NCBI GenBank assembly: GCA_002261195.1
Contig: MVBO01000011.1
Span: 1-64,000 of the forward strand
Direction: 5' to 3'
Length of the DNA: 64,000 nucleotides
Source of the DNA: Bifiguratus adelaidae
Lineage: Eukaryota > Mucoromycota > Endogonomycetes > Endogonales
This document shows positions 34,269-44,985 of this stretch, piece after piece (positions within the stretch are counted from its first letter, which is position 1; every line of letters starts with the position of its first letter). The notes under the pieces are model-generated. The model made no database searches. It saw only the letters and a program-made list of their open reading frames with translations, and was not told the origin of the DNA. The position numbers were made by a program, and so were the translations under genes.

Positions 34269-35581
34269 ATGGCTCGTTTGGTTGAGATGCGAAGGCGGGG
34301 AATGATATGGATCTGGTTAGCATGGACAACGGTACTGATATGCGCTGCTGGCATCTATTCAAGACATACGGCTCAGAGTGTACAGCCTGTGGTTACGTCC
34401 GTGCTGGATTCAGGGACGGAGACGGCGATCGAAATGACAGACAGAGCATTTTGCGGTAAATCACCATGTAGGTTACTGTATCCAGCGCTGATACCTGAAA
34501 AAGAGACAAGAGCTCAGCATCATCTTCGACAATTAGCCTTTTTGGCAGGAAGGCAACGATGGATACTCATCTTGCCTAAAGTCTACAGGTCCCGTTTATC
34601 ACCATGCGCAAGGTCGGCCTTATCAACCTACTTTGATTGGAATGGTTCGAGGATCAGCGACGACACTTTGACTACAGAACCGTGGATCAGTTTGAGCAAT
34701 GGCTTCGGGAACGCCAACGAGTCTTCAACGCCATGCGGGGTCATCTTCCCCTGGCTCAACATGTGCTCCTCGACAATCGACCTTCTAGAGGGCCTCTCAA
34801 GGTATGCTTGGATCGGTACATGGACTTTACACGATACCCAATGGAACGCGCCGTCATCGCTGATCCACTTCACAACCAGTACGAAACAGAAGAAACACCG
34901 CTGTACCAGTGGTATACCGCCAGCATCGACAAGAAACATAATCAACCACACATTCTTCATCTTTCCTATCAATTACACGACTTTCCCTGGATCAATGAAC
35001 CAGTGTCCCAGGTCCTGCTCACCTACAACCGATTGGAAGGAGGCAGCCCAGTACATTGTCGAATCTCTGGGCCATCCCTTTGTTGCCATCCACTCGCATG
35101 GAGAATACGCCATCCACTCAACTCTTGCCATGTGCAGCTCATCTGGCACCCTTTCTGGCGTCCACGACTAGCTCGAAGAACCAGACGCTATCACAATTAC
35201 CCATGTTTATGCTTACGGACTATCCACATGTGGAAGGCGATCCGCCGACGTCCGGCACCTTTCATCAAGTGGACACATTTCATGTGGCAGCCCATGCACC
35301 ATGTTCTCACCACGTTGTCGGTTTCCATGACCTATGATACCAGCAAGCACGTTACGAGACCCAAGTCAATGGCACAAATGTTTGGTGTGGATACCAGAGG
35401 TGACAGCAGTATTTTGGGCATTGTAGACAAATTGGTGGCGATTGTACCCGACTATTTCGTGGTGGCCGAGCCCTTTGTGTGTGCACGAAAAAGCACGTAC
35501 ATGACACATATTGTGCGTGAGCGTGAGAAGCGGCAGAAGGAAGGCCGAGAATATGGCAATATAGTTTCTGTTTGGGCCTAG
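34269..35581 (+). pseudogene. Decayed O-fucosyltransferase-like glycosyltransferase gene
   Basis: Three frames each carry parts of one glycosyltransferase. The N-terminal part encodes a type II membrane anchor (MIWIWLAWTTVLICAAGIYS) and CRLLYPALIPEKETRAQHHL, typical of fungal O-fucosyltransferase-like enzymes. Coding then moves to another frame near 34637 (a TT run), and again near 35000-35040. At 35091-35100 the frame breaks inside the GDP-sugar-binding motif: HS is followed in the next frame by RMENTPS, where HWRMEN is expected. The DYPHVEGDPPTSGTFH segment and the C-terminal GIVDKLVAIVPDYFV segment lie in different frames. At least four shifts occur within 1.3 kb. No intron explains them well, so it is probably a pseudogene; dense assembly errors are the alternative. 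Confidence 0.7.
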
Positions 35582-37470
35582 GCGGCGGGATCGCACTGAA
35601 TTATACACGAAATGTAATAGAGGCTCGTAATCAGGTACTCCATCCAATGTTGTTCGAAGGCATCTTTTCTGCTGCTCACAAGCTATCGTGTATCGAAGGT
35701 AGCAGATGACCCTTATAATCAGTGAAGAGCACGTGTTTGCTGATTACTCTATTCCTTTTTGCACCTAATGCCTACCAAGGTTCCGGTCAGCTTCGGAGCG
35801 CGTCACTATGAGAACGGCATCCTTGAAGCATAATTTGCAGGCTTTAAGCAAAAGAATAGCTGAGCAAGCGACTGGCAATCCAAGAGTTGCAGTCGTATAA
35901 GGCAACTGAAACAATCCACAGATTTAGAATCCCCAATTTCAAAAGTGCTCTCTATCAAGAGGACATTCTCCTGCAGCTACCATTACAAGCAGAGGCCATA
36001 CGAAAGGGATCTGTACTACCTTTCGCAGGCAGACATTGGCCGATAACGCGATAACGATAGCGCTCAACCACAGCGCAAATTTCATAGCGATTTGCAGGTT
36101 GTCCAAACATACGGAAACTTCGTGCCCGGCGCAAAAGACTTCCGATTCCATCGTCGTAGTCGAAAGTCGCCTGTAGGCTTGGACAGTATTTCTCGGTGAA
36201 CAACTCGACTTGTACTGAGCAGTAAGTCTTTCGCCCTTGGCATGCCTTAAGGGCACATACAATCATAACCCAAGACTGCAAAAGGTACTCCGACAACGGT
36301 CTACACAACTGACGAAGCAAAACAAGAGCAAGCTGTCCAAAGTGTCTCCTGTGATCAGTGACTATTGATGAATTAGGCGCAAGTCGTCGACGTCTCTCAA
36401 TAGAGTCTCAACCTCCTGTTGGAGCTCTCTTATCTATTGTCTCTTGCAGCTTTTCAACGAGCAACAGCTCGCGTTGTTTGGGCACATGCTTCGTAATTAA
36501 CAGGCGTGAGGAGTGTTGGCACTGGAAGGAGACGTCAAGGTACAAGATTCGATGATCAAGCTACAATTACTACCACTACCCCCTAACGACGCTGAGAGAG
36601 TATTCGCTTTTCTATGAAGGTTGCTTGTGATGAGCCCACTGTAAAACCTCACTTCAGGGCACATTTCACATCAGTTTCGCATTAGAACTTGTCCTGTCTT
36701 TCCTTGTTCTCCATTGTAAAGCTCATATCATTATTCTAGACCATAACTCCGCCACGTGTCAATACAGGCCCGCCTCGTCCTCCAACTACTAGCCACACAC
36801 ACTCATCCCACAATATTCTTTTCAAACGGAAATGACTGCCACCATAAATGGAGTGAGTAGACATCCTCAAACAAGCCGGTAAGAGCCCAGCAAGCTTAGG
36901 ATCTTTGAGCTAACATGTGCTAGGTCGTTACTTGTCATGTCAAAGCGGCTATGTGATGTTCACACCATGAGGCATGTTTAAGCTTCTGCAGGAAACAAAA
37001 TCTCGCTGGTCAGGGAGACACACAGGAATCAAAATGATGTACCCTGTTGTTGTTTTTTCGATTTTTCTTCCCTTTGCCTTGCTCACTAAACTTCCCAAGC
37101 AATTCTCACTGTGATTGACAATCGTCCTTGAATTTACTTTTTGGTCGTCTTACGAACAATGAAGCAAACCAGTCATGTCAAACTGAGCCCCGTTGAGCTT
37201 GGAAACACGCGTTAGGAGAGTTTCTCGCAAATCCTCGTTAGACGTATACACAGTGTGTATATGGCTCTGGATGTACACGGTAACCCAGAATACATACGGT
37301 TCGTCTCCTACAGTCCTGATGCATCGCACGATATTCAGTTGCTTGAACATGCTGCGGTCAAGGTAATATCCACCAATGACTTAGTTGATATCAATAACGA
37401 AAACTGTGACCAGCCAACCATGGACTAATTCCCGCAGCTCATGTAATGTACACGTAATATAGTACAAGGC
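35582..37470. other. Gene-poor block, about 1.9 kb
   Basis: No gene could be supported. Short open frames on the minus strand (36262-35939 and 36320-35955) have no recognisable motifs. There is no inverted terminal repeat, transposase-like frame or tRNA. The only weak candidate is the small minus-strand frame at 37150-37350, listed separately. Confidence 0.5.
37150..37350 (-). CDS. Possible small gene, unsupported
   Basis: A minus-strand frame of 66 residues begins MFKQLNIVRCIRTVGDEPYV and lies just downstream of a CAG acceptor-like site with a branch-like CTAAG. An upstream mini-exon could start it. Composition is protein-like, but nothing identifies it. It could be chance. Confidence 0.2.
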   Translation of the reverse strand: MFKQLNIVRCIRTVGDEPYVFWVTVYIQSHIHTVYTSNEDLRETLLTRVSKLNGAQFDMTGLLHCS

Positions 37471-38874
37471 TTATAGGCCATTCTTTTCTTCACCATTGTC
37501 TACCTTCTCCCGTTCATCCTCACCGTCGTCGCCATCTCCTTCCTGACCAAGCCCTTCAGGCTCCTCCACCTTGTCGCTGACCGGCTGTATCTCCTTGATC
37601 CGCTCTCCGCATCGCAAGCACGCCCACTCTCCTTCATAGACCACCAATTTCGTTTTGATGCACCAGTAACAGTACTTGTGACCGCAGTTCGTCACATGCG
37701 GATTCGTCACCATGTTGGAGGTGGTTTGAGTGGCCATACCAATGCCACCGGTGTTACCAACCGCATCTCCAGTGTCCTCTTGGTAACATATGGCGCAGGT
37801 GGTCTCTGGAAGCGCCGCGAATCCTTGAGCTTTGGCTTGTGAGGCCAGATACGATTCGGGTAATATCATACGTTGCGCTCGTAGTTTCAGTTTCTCGATA
37901 TTCACCAGCGGTACAATGAACATGAGGAATTCCTAGTGCGCGTCAATACGTGTTCGTCGATACACAGAGAGAGACACCTACCGTGAACGCGTGCCATACG
38001 AGTTGACGGTTCAAGAACTCGAAACTGACTTGTCGATTCATAGACCTCACTTGATAGACCATCCTCATGGATAAGAAGCGTTCAATAATGGTTCGATATC
38101 TGGTGAACTACGTGAGATCAAGCAAATGTAACCGATCTGCATCACTTACTTTCCACTCCACAAAAAGAACAAAAAGTTGACCAGTGATACAGCTCGAAAA
38201 AGCCTTTCGCCTCGCTGCATAGCCGTCCATATCCGTTTCTTTGTCGTTTCCTCCTCTTCGTCTCCCCATCCTTGATCTGTCATAAGTCGATTGACCCGTG
38301 TCCATACATATTGGCCGCCGATCGTCAGCAATGCATAACTAAACTTTTGCCAAAAGGCAAGAGGCGCATCCTTGCCGCCTGATACTGTGTCATGTGTCAG
38401 TTGCCGTGAACGCGGATACGTACAAGCAACTCACGTGGGCCTCGATGTCGCCGTTCATTCCGAAACTTTAGGTTTTGTAGCTGCGCACCGTATGTCGCTC
38501 CAGAGTCATAGACCGAGAGTTTGTATATAACAAGTCCGAGGAGTGCAGTGATTTCGGGTTCGAGCCATTCCTTAACATTGAACTATAAACCGCGCAGGCG
38601 TTAGGCATCGCCTCGAGGTGTGACACTAGACGGTCAAGTAGCTTGCCTTGAAGAGAGACAACGCCTGCCATATCTGATCCTTGAGCATAGAAAAGAGCTC
38701 CATATCCAAAACGTCAGCATCAAGTTGACTCACGCGAAGAATGCGTAGAGGCGATGTTGGAAGTGCAGTGAGACCACGCCGTAGCCGTACTAACGATGCC
38801 TGTGCATCAGCCCAGTCCTTGGCGTAGAAGGGCTGTGGTGGATCTGCCGGATGCCGTGTACCCCGTTGTGCCAT
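37471..38874 (-). CDS. PEX2: Peroxisomal biogenesis factor 2 (PEX2), one junction base missing
   Basis: PEX2 is a RING subunit of the peroxisomal PEX2-PEX10-PEX12 ubiquitin ligase that recycles PEX5. Exons: 38874-38647, 38582-38435, 38378-38150, 38107-37982 and 37932-37471; about 397 residues. Signatures are VSQLDADVLDMELFSML, WQALSLFK, YDSGATYGAQLQNLKFR, then NRQVSFEFLNRQLVWHAF. The C3HC4 RING has CAICYQE, CGHKYCYWC and CLRC. Intron 1 uses a GC donor (AAG|GCAAGC). At the exon 3-exon 4 junction the GT-AG intron leaves the frame one base short (SGK|FTRYRTIIERF needs one extra G after the acceptor). The protein ends in an acidic, Gly/Asp/Glu-rich tail. Confidence 0.9.
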
Positions 38875-39607
38875 CGTCCTACTCTTCAATGCAATGACGG
38901 TCGAGTCAGCAATTCACACATGCAAATCTTGGATGGAGATATTGCGATGACCAGTTGTCTTTCAACAGGGCATTTTGTTTGCAACATGTTTGCAATGGTA
39001 TAGTAAGAGCGCATTGAACGGGTTTAAAAGTACTTTGAGGCGCGGCTCCATCCTGCTGCATGCGTTAATCGAGGCATAATCAAGTACGAATTGCTCGCAG
39101 CATCACCACAGCACAAATTTCAAGAGGTTCGTCGTACATCCAGTGGAAAACTGGTGCTCCGTCCAAGTGTCTGCCTTGTGGAGAGGTTAAGGATCTCCCG
39201 GAGAATGTCAGGCAAGTAGTGGCTGGCTAGTTGTATCGATTAGACACCTACCGTTGCAACCGTCTTGGAACATCGTCGCCTATCTATGGTGAAATGTGAT
39301 GACGGTTATGATACAAGGACCCCACGTCAACGGTCAGGGTGGTACTGGCATTCTGGACTACGCTTGTCCTTTGCCTTGCGGATTCTTACGATAGCCTGAA
39401 TACGTTGATAAGCCCATACGAACCTTGATGGTTCATTATATTCTTGAATCACGACTTAAAGACGTGAGCTCGCGAGACACAGACGTAGCACACCTAGAGC
39501 ATCCAAAATGAGCAGACTCTGCCTTCAAGCAATGGCGTTTTGTGCGCTCAATAAACATTGGAAGCATCCTTCAATATGATCCTCATTCAATCTACGCTGG
39601 CCTAGTG

Positions 39608-39626
39608 TCTCTCTCTCTCTCTCTCT
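39608..39626 (+). repeat. (CT)n microsatellite
   Basis: A simple run of CT dinucleotides lies about 110 bp upstream of the orphan ORF at 39738. Confidence 0.9.
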
Positions 39627-39737
39627 AACAGTCTGCCTGCTCACTCCAATGTAAAGGCTTGTGCTTCATAGCCACGCATCGTATCATCGTCGAACGCGGT
39701 CGTCTTCCATATCGATCCTTGCAACCTCCATGGACAC

Positions 39738-40085
39738 ATGACTGACATTCACCACTACACCTTGTCGCCGGAGCACTTGGAAGGAGTCCAGGGTCGAGAC
39801 TTCTTTTGCGCTCAACCAGCAGCCAGATGGTCAGATTACCAGTTGTATCAGACATGGTCGTTGGAGAAGGACCCAACATTAGCCCCATTTGAGATTGCCA
39901 AGCGCTACATGGAGGTACTATGGCAGATCAAAGACGTTGAAAGTCTTCCGCTTGACATCAAGCATCTGGTCATTCGGTGCATCAGGGAGTCACCCATCAT
40001 GTCCTTCCCTGCCGAGTACACTCCTTTTGATGTGAGTAATGTGAGAGGTGCGAGAGATAGGCCCGACCGATGGTGGAACAGGTAG
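39738..40085 (+). CDS. Orphan protein, intact copy of tandem array
   Basis: A single open frame of 115 residues starts MTDIHHYTLSPEHLEGVQGR and contains GRDFFCAQPAARW, a helical IAKRYMEVLWQI and VIRCIRESP. It has no signal peptide, membrane segment or known motif. The only support is conservation with the decayed copy 0.8 kb downstream, which keeps SEHLQGVEGRDFFC, AKRYVKIL and DIKESVGRVIRKGP in corresponding positions. This shows the frame was once selected. No function can be named. An extra intron near the 3' end is possible. Confidence 0.5.
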   Translation: MTDIHHYTLSPEHLEGVQGRDFFCAQPAARWSDYQLYQTWSLEKDPTLAPFEIAKRYMEVLWQIKDVESLPLDIKHLVIRCIRESPIMSFPAEYTPFDVSNVRGARDRPDRWWNR

Positions 40086-40536
40086 TATTGGCCCATGGAT
40101 ACGCGTTATCGTTCGCTTTTGCAGATCAGTTGACCTGGCGGGACTTGGCCTTGTTTGCGCTCTGAAGTCACTAGACCATTCGCATGACACAGCATTGACG
40201 TACATGTAGCACACACCTAAGCATCGCACTGAAGCAGCCTCCGCCATAGCATGTTCAACTCACCATATCATCTCACCTCAATAAACCATACTCTGGAAGC
40301 ATCCTACTAGCTAAACCCAACACACACATTCCCAACATTCGTTTCCTCGCCCTTGTCGAGTTCTCTCGTTCCAGTGCACTGTGTCGCATCACGCTGGTCC
40401 CCAATGTTCACGCCTAAGAGTCCGATAAAAGTGATACAAGGCGCCTCAACATGGTTAAGCATTCGTGTCATCCCCAAGACAAAGAGTGACGCATAGGATG
40501 GATTCGCACTCACATCTTGCTCTCGTTTGTAAACCA

Positions 40537-40800
40537 TGTCTGACATTCTCAAATACCGCATGCCGTCAGAGCACTTGCAAGGAGTAGAAGGTCGAGACTT
40601 CTTTTGCACCTTTCCCGCAGTAAACTCAATGGGTCTTGGGAGTGGAGACGTTAGGCTCCGTTTACGGACCATCGCTTGCCAAGCGCTACGTGAAGATACT
40701 CGTCAGCTTTGAAACGTAGCACACCCTTCCTCGGACATCAAGGAGTCGGTTGGCCGTGTGATCAGGAAGGGACCTTCCGTATCGGAAGTGCTCGAGGGTA
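40537..40800 (+). pseudogene. Decayed copy of the orphan gene
   Basis: Starts MSDILKYRMPSEHLQGVEGR and continues GRDFFCTFPA, matching the copy at 39738. The central part is deleted or rearranged. AKRYVKILVSFET then meets a TAG stop, and PSSDIKESVGRVIRKGPSV follows in another frame. Stop and frameshift make it a pseudogene. The alignment was done by eye. Confidence 0.65.
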
Positions 40801-41151
40801 GCCTTATGAAATGACGGGAGGATATATACACCAGCGGTGAAGGGACCGGTAGTATTGACTTATGCCTAACCAGATGCTTTTGCCCTGCAACCCGGCGAAC
40901 TCTCAGCCTCGACTGGTGCGCTGAATTCAGACGTAATAGCATACATTCCGCTATTGACATGCCAGGTTAGTTCATCGAAGCAACTCGATGAGCAGTATCA
41001 TGACATTCCCAACCCACAAGTACCTTGTCAATCCTCAATAAACCACGGTAGCATCATTCTAGGTACAACTCCTCTCATTCTCATATCCCTTCCCCTTAAC
41101 TTCTCTACATACGCTGGACTGTCCATTCCCACATCATCTCTTTCTCACCTT

Positions 41152-42114
41152 ATGGAATTGAAAGCATTCAAGATACAAGACTTGTTTTCAGTGGAAGGAC
41201 GAGTCGGTTTGGTGACTGGGGGAGGCAGTGGGTAGGTAGATACAATAGCTGATGATATACCTCTGACTCTATAGACTAGTATAGGCTTGATGATTACAAA
41301 AGCCTTGGTGGCTAACGGTGCCAAAGTCTATATTGCCTCTCGACGGGATACTTCGGAGCTGGCTCAACAGCTCACTCAAGCCGGTCCAGGCACATGTATT
41401 GCTCTCTCGGCCGATTTGACGAGCAAGGCCAACTGCGAAGCCCTAGCCAAGGAGTTGAGCTCGCGCGAATCGCACTTGGACTTTTTGGTCAACAACTCGG
41501 GCGTCACGGTCGTGGATGATTTTATGGATTATCCCGATGATGCCTGGGACAAGAACTTTGGGCTGAATGTCAAGGCACCCTTCAACCTCACCATGGCGTA
41601 AGTGTATCGTGTTAACCGCACCAGGGTCTAATCACCGGGACAGATTATTACCATTGTTGGAAAAAGGCAGTTCCGAAGGCAACCATTCTCGCGTCATTAT
41701 TGTGTCGAGTATTGCTGGTTTTCATGGCGGTAAAGGGCAAAATCAGCCTGCCTACAATGTAGGTATCGACATGACGGATCACTTCGATCGCATCCGATCG
41801 CTGTTCCTGACGCACATTTTTATTAGACATCCAAGGCCGCCGCCAACCATTTGGTCAAAATTCTCGGTTCCAATCTGGTCTCTCACAAGGTCAACATTGT
41901 CGGTCTTGCGCCCGGTGTCTTTCCTTCCGAAATGTCGAATCCCATGATTGCCGATAAGGCTGTGCACGATAAGGTGACGAGCAGCATTCCGATGGGTCGG
42001 TTGGGTGACGAGCTGGACATGGGTGGTACGGTCGTTTGGTTGCTTAGCCGAGCGGGTGCCTATATTCATGGTAGCGTTGTTGTCATTGATGGTGGTAGAC
42101 TACTGTTTGTCTAG
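41152..42114 (+). CDS. Short-chain dehydrogenase/reductase (SDR)
   Basis: Four exons (41152-41231, 41280-41597, 41644-41758, 41827-42114) encode 266 residues, normal for a classical SDR. The NAD(P)-binding TGGGSGIG is split by intron 1. Other motifs are DLTS (cofactor side), NNSGV, the catalytic Ser in SSIAG, and YNTSK with the catalytic Tyr and Lys, the last three of these residues crossing intron 3. GLAPGVFPSEM follows and the end is VVVIDGG. ASRRD after the second strand suggests NADP preference. Layout resembles 3-oxoacyl-ACP reductase/RhlG-like enzymes, but the substrate is unknown. It converges with DOHH (stops 128 bp apart). Confidence 0.9.
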
Positions 42115-42242
42115 AGCGAATGAGGTGGCGAAGGGGCTAGACTAGAGATGGTCTCTGGATCAATAAATAGCAAGATCACAAAAGATGTCAAAAGACTTCA
42201 AGTCTCTATGAGGAAATACAATTGGGTCTATGATATGTACAA

Positions 42243-43385
42243 TCAAGCGATCGCTTGCTTCATGGTGTGCATATTCTCAGTCTTGGCAAGCCCATCGGCA
42301 TACTGAAACGCACCACTGGTTTCATATTCATACATGTCCAAGGCAACCTCACAAGATTCTCGGACAACACGATCATTATCTTTGCGGAAAGCATCGAGAA
42401 GGGGAAAGACTTCGGGTGTCGCGATCGAACCGAGGGCTTCGGCTGCTTCGTGACGGACCATGTCGACTTCTTCAGTCTTCGTCAGTGTGGTGATGAGTGA
42501 AGGCACAGAGGCGGGATGTTGCATCTGACCAAAGACATAGGCAACTGTGGACAAGAATAAGCATCACACCATGGATGAAAGAAGATAGATGACAACTTAC
42601 TCTCGTGACGGAAAAGGGCGCTGGAATCAGCAAACCCGGTCGCCAAGGCCTCGACAGCCTCGGTATTACCAATATTACGAAGCGCAAACATGGCGCGGTA
42701 ACGCTCAAAGAGGGGTAGCTTGGTATCCATGAGTTGTTTTTGCAAGATGTCCACAGAGGTTGTTTCGGTGGACGGTGGAGCGGGATCAATGGACGTGTAG
42801 CCACTATCGGGAATCTTTTCTTTCTTTGCGTTATTGTTGTATTTGATGCGTTCGATGGCGAGTTGACAGGTTTCTCTGATCGTGACGTTTTCGTCATGAA
42901 GGTATTCCTCGAGGATGGGCAGAGAGGCCACATTGCCCAATGCGCCTAGAGCCTCAGCCGCCTGCATTGAATAGTCAATGTCTACATACGGTTTTTTGTC
43001 AAAGCAATCACTCACCTCGTGACGAACCATGACATCCTGATGTTTGTCTTCTAGAATGCCTGAAAGAATGGGAAGAGCCTTGAGGTTGCCCATTTGTCCA
43101 AGAACATAAGCCAACTCGTGTTTCAAGAGAGCAGACTCATCGGAGAAGCCTGATAAGATATGTAAGTCCACTGATCTACCTCGTGCCGACAGGAGCGACC
43201 TCATACTCACCTTGACCGATAATATCGACACATTCGTCTCCGGCTAGGTTCTTGAGGGTGAAAAGAGCCCGGAAACGCTCGTGAAGAGGAATACTGCCAG
43301 AAACATTCAACAGTGTACTCTTGAGATACTCCATAGAGTTTGCATCAGCCGTAATGATCTGTCCATGCGCTTCAACGTCTGTCAT
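42243..43385 (-). CDS. LIA1: Deoxyhypusine hydroxylase (DOHH, Lia1)
   Basis: DOHH completes hypusine in eIF5A by hydroxylating deoxyhypusine, using a di-iron centre. Four exons (43385-43211, 43149-43016, 42961-42601, 42544-42243) give 323 residues. The HEAT-like repeats carry the four His-Glu metal-binding pairs: [39 protein letters not shown] and [13 protein letters not shown]. The linker between the halves includes DPAPPSTE. All family residues are present. It diverges from RFC3 with 76 bp between start codons. Confidence 0.96.
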
Positions 43386-43461
43386 AGTGTTCTAGAAAGA
43401 AGGTTTGGATCGACCAAAAAAAGGTTGTCCAAAAGGGGAAGTAATCACGTGATCGTAATGA
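43386..43461. promoter_or_regulatory. Compact divergent promoter, DOHH / RFC3
   Basis: Only 76 bp separate the two start codons. It contains an E-box palindrome ATCACGTGAT at 43444-43453, which is 8 bp from the RFC3 ATG, so it may lie in the transcribed leader of one gene. Confidence 0.55.
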
Positions 43462-44898
43462 ATGGCTCGAAACGCGTCTTTGGCGTCTCGCAGTATGGAC
43501 GTGACAACCATGGATGTCGACGAGGACGCCCCCATGGTCCGCAAGGACAAGGGGAAAGCCGTAGAAAGCTTTGGAGAGGAGAAGCCAGACAATTTACCTT
43601 GGTACGTGAAGCTGAACAGGCGCAACTGTTCCTGGACTGACGCGCCTTCTTTTAGGGTGGAAAAGTATCGGCCGGTGCATTTGAGTGATTTGGTCTCTCA
43701 CAAGGACATTACCTCCACAAGTGAGGATTTACATTGATCAGATAGATCCTTTATTGACAACACTTGTGCAGTTGAACGCTTCATTGACGAAAATCGGTTA
43801 CCTCACCTGTTACTCTATGGACCTCCCGGGACAGGCAAAACATCGACCATTCTTGCGTGCGCGAGAAAACTATTTGGATCGAATTACAAGTCCATGATTC
43901 TTGAAGTAGGTTGCGCTTGACGTCCAGCGTGAATGATCTGACATGTGGTTAGCTCAACGCGTCCGATGACCGTGGCATTGATGTTGTCAGGGAACAAATC
44001 AAGACGTTTGCGAGTACCCGCAAGATATTCAGGTAAGATGTTACACTTGCACCTCTGTAACGTGGCCTGATTGTCGTAGCTCTGGTTTCAAGCTAATCAT
44101 TCTCGATGAGGCTGATGCCATGACGACAGCCGCGCAAGCCGCACTTCGACGAGGTAAATCGCTCCCAAGGCCATGCAACACTTGTCTCATATATGTGTAG
44201 TGATCGAAAAGTACACCAAAAATGTGCGATTCTGCATCATTTGCAATTATGTGTCCAAAATCATCCCCGCCATCCAATCCCGTTGCACCCGATTTCGATT
44301 TTCGCCGCTGGAAGTGCAGCAAGTCGAAGAACGACTAAAAGTCATCGTTGACGCCGAAAAGTGAGTCCAGGCTGTCTACGGAATTTGGCAACTCACGTTG
44401 CGCTTAGGGTCAATTTGACGCAAGACGGCAAGGAAGCCTTGTTGAAACTGTCCAATGGAGACATGCGTCGTGCTCTTAACATCCTCCAGGTATAGTCTGC
44501 CCTTCATCCGCCACATTGGAATGTAACCTCTCTCGCAGTCGTGCCATGCAGCCTATCAAGTCGTGGATGAGACAGCCATCTATAATTGCACAGGTCATCC
44601 ACATCCGGCCGATGTTCAACGCATCGTCGATTGGCTCATGTCTGAAGAGTTCTCATCGGCGTATACTAGTATAGCGCGCCTAAAACAAGAAAAGGGATTG
44701 GCTTTGCAGGACATCATTACAGAGTTTCACAATTTCCTGGAAGCCATGGAGTTCCCGCCGCCTGCTCGGATTTATCTCTTGGACAAGTTGGCCGAACTAG
44801 AGTATCGGTTAGCCACTGGTGCCACCGAAAAGATTCAGCTGTCAGCTTTGGTGGGCATGGTCAAGGAATCTGTAGATTTGGCCGCTGGTGTAGCGTAA
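43462..44898 (+). CDS. RFC3: Replication factor C subunit 3 (RFC3/RFC5 type)
   Basis: RFC loads the PCNA clamp at primer ends. Eight exons (43462-43601, 43656-43720, 43772-43905, 43953-44032, 44080-44153, 44201-44360, 44408-44489, 44539-44898) encode 364 residues. Motifs in order: WVEKYRPVHLSDLVSHKD (RFC box II), LLLYGPPGTGKTSTILA (Walker A), LNASDDRGIDVVR, KLIILDEADAMT (Walker B), NYVSKIIPAIQSRCTRFRF (SRC motif), and GDMRRALNILQ (sensor 2). The C-terminal collar domain includes LQDIITEFHNFL. These match yeast Rfc3/human RFC5. Two candidate ATGs exist (43458, 43462); only 43462 is in frame. Confidence 0.95.
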
Positions 44899-44985
44899 AC
44901 GCGTTGTACATTTTCGTCAATCATCCATCATGACTAAAACACACAGAGAAATACATTTTTGGGAGCAGGTGTCATTGGCTTTGGC

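Larger units (their letters stand above)
38900..41060 (+). repeat. Tandem array of three diverged ~0.73-0.76 kb units
   Basis: Each unit ends in CTCAATAAAC... followed by AGCATC (39548, 40275, 41035), spaced 727 and 760 bp. The two full units share a coding start region (39738 and 40537) and a GGTAGTATTG block (about 40,080 and 40,850). A further shared block (GTAGCACAC...CTA...AGCATC...GAAGCAG-like) lies at about 39,485 and 40,205, so a third, more decayed unit extends upstream toward PEX2. The outer boundary is uncertain. Confidence 0.65.

Noticed and set aside
35939-36320. Minus-strand frames of 107-121 codons in the gene-poor block
   Set aside because: Two overlapping frames, no conserved text, no splice context; not enough to call a gene.
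35582-37470. Transposon or IS remnant
   Set aside because: No terminal inverted repeats, target-site duplication, transposase or reverse-transcriptase text was visible.
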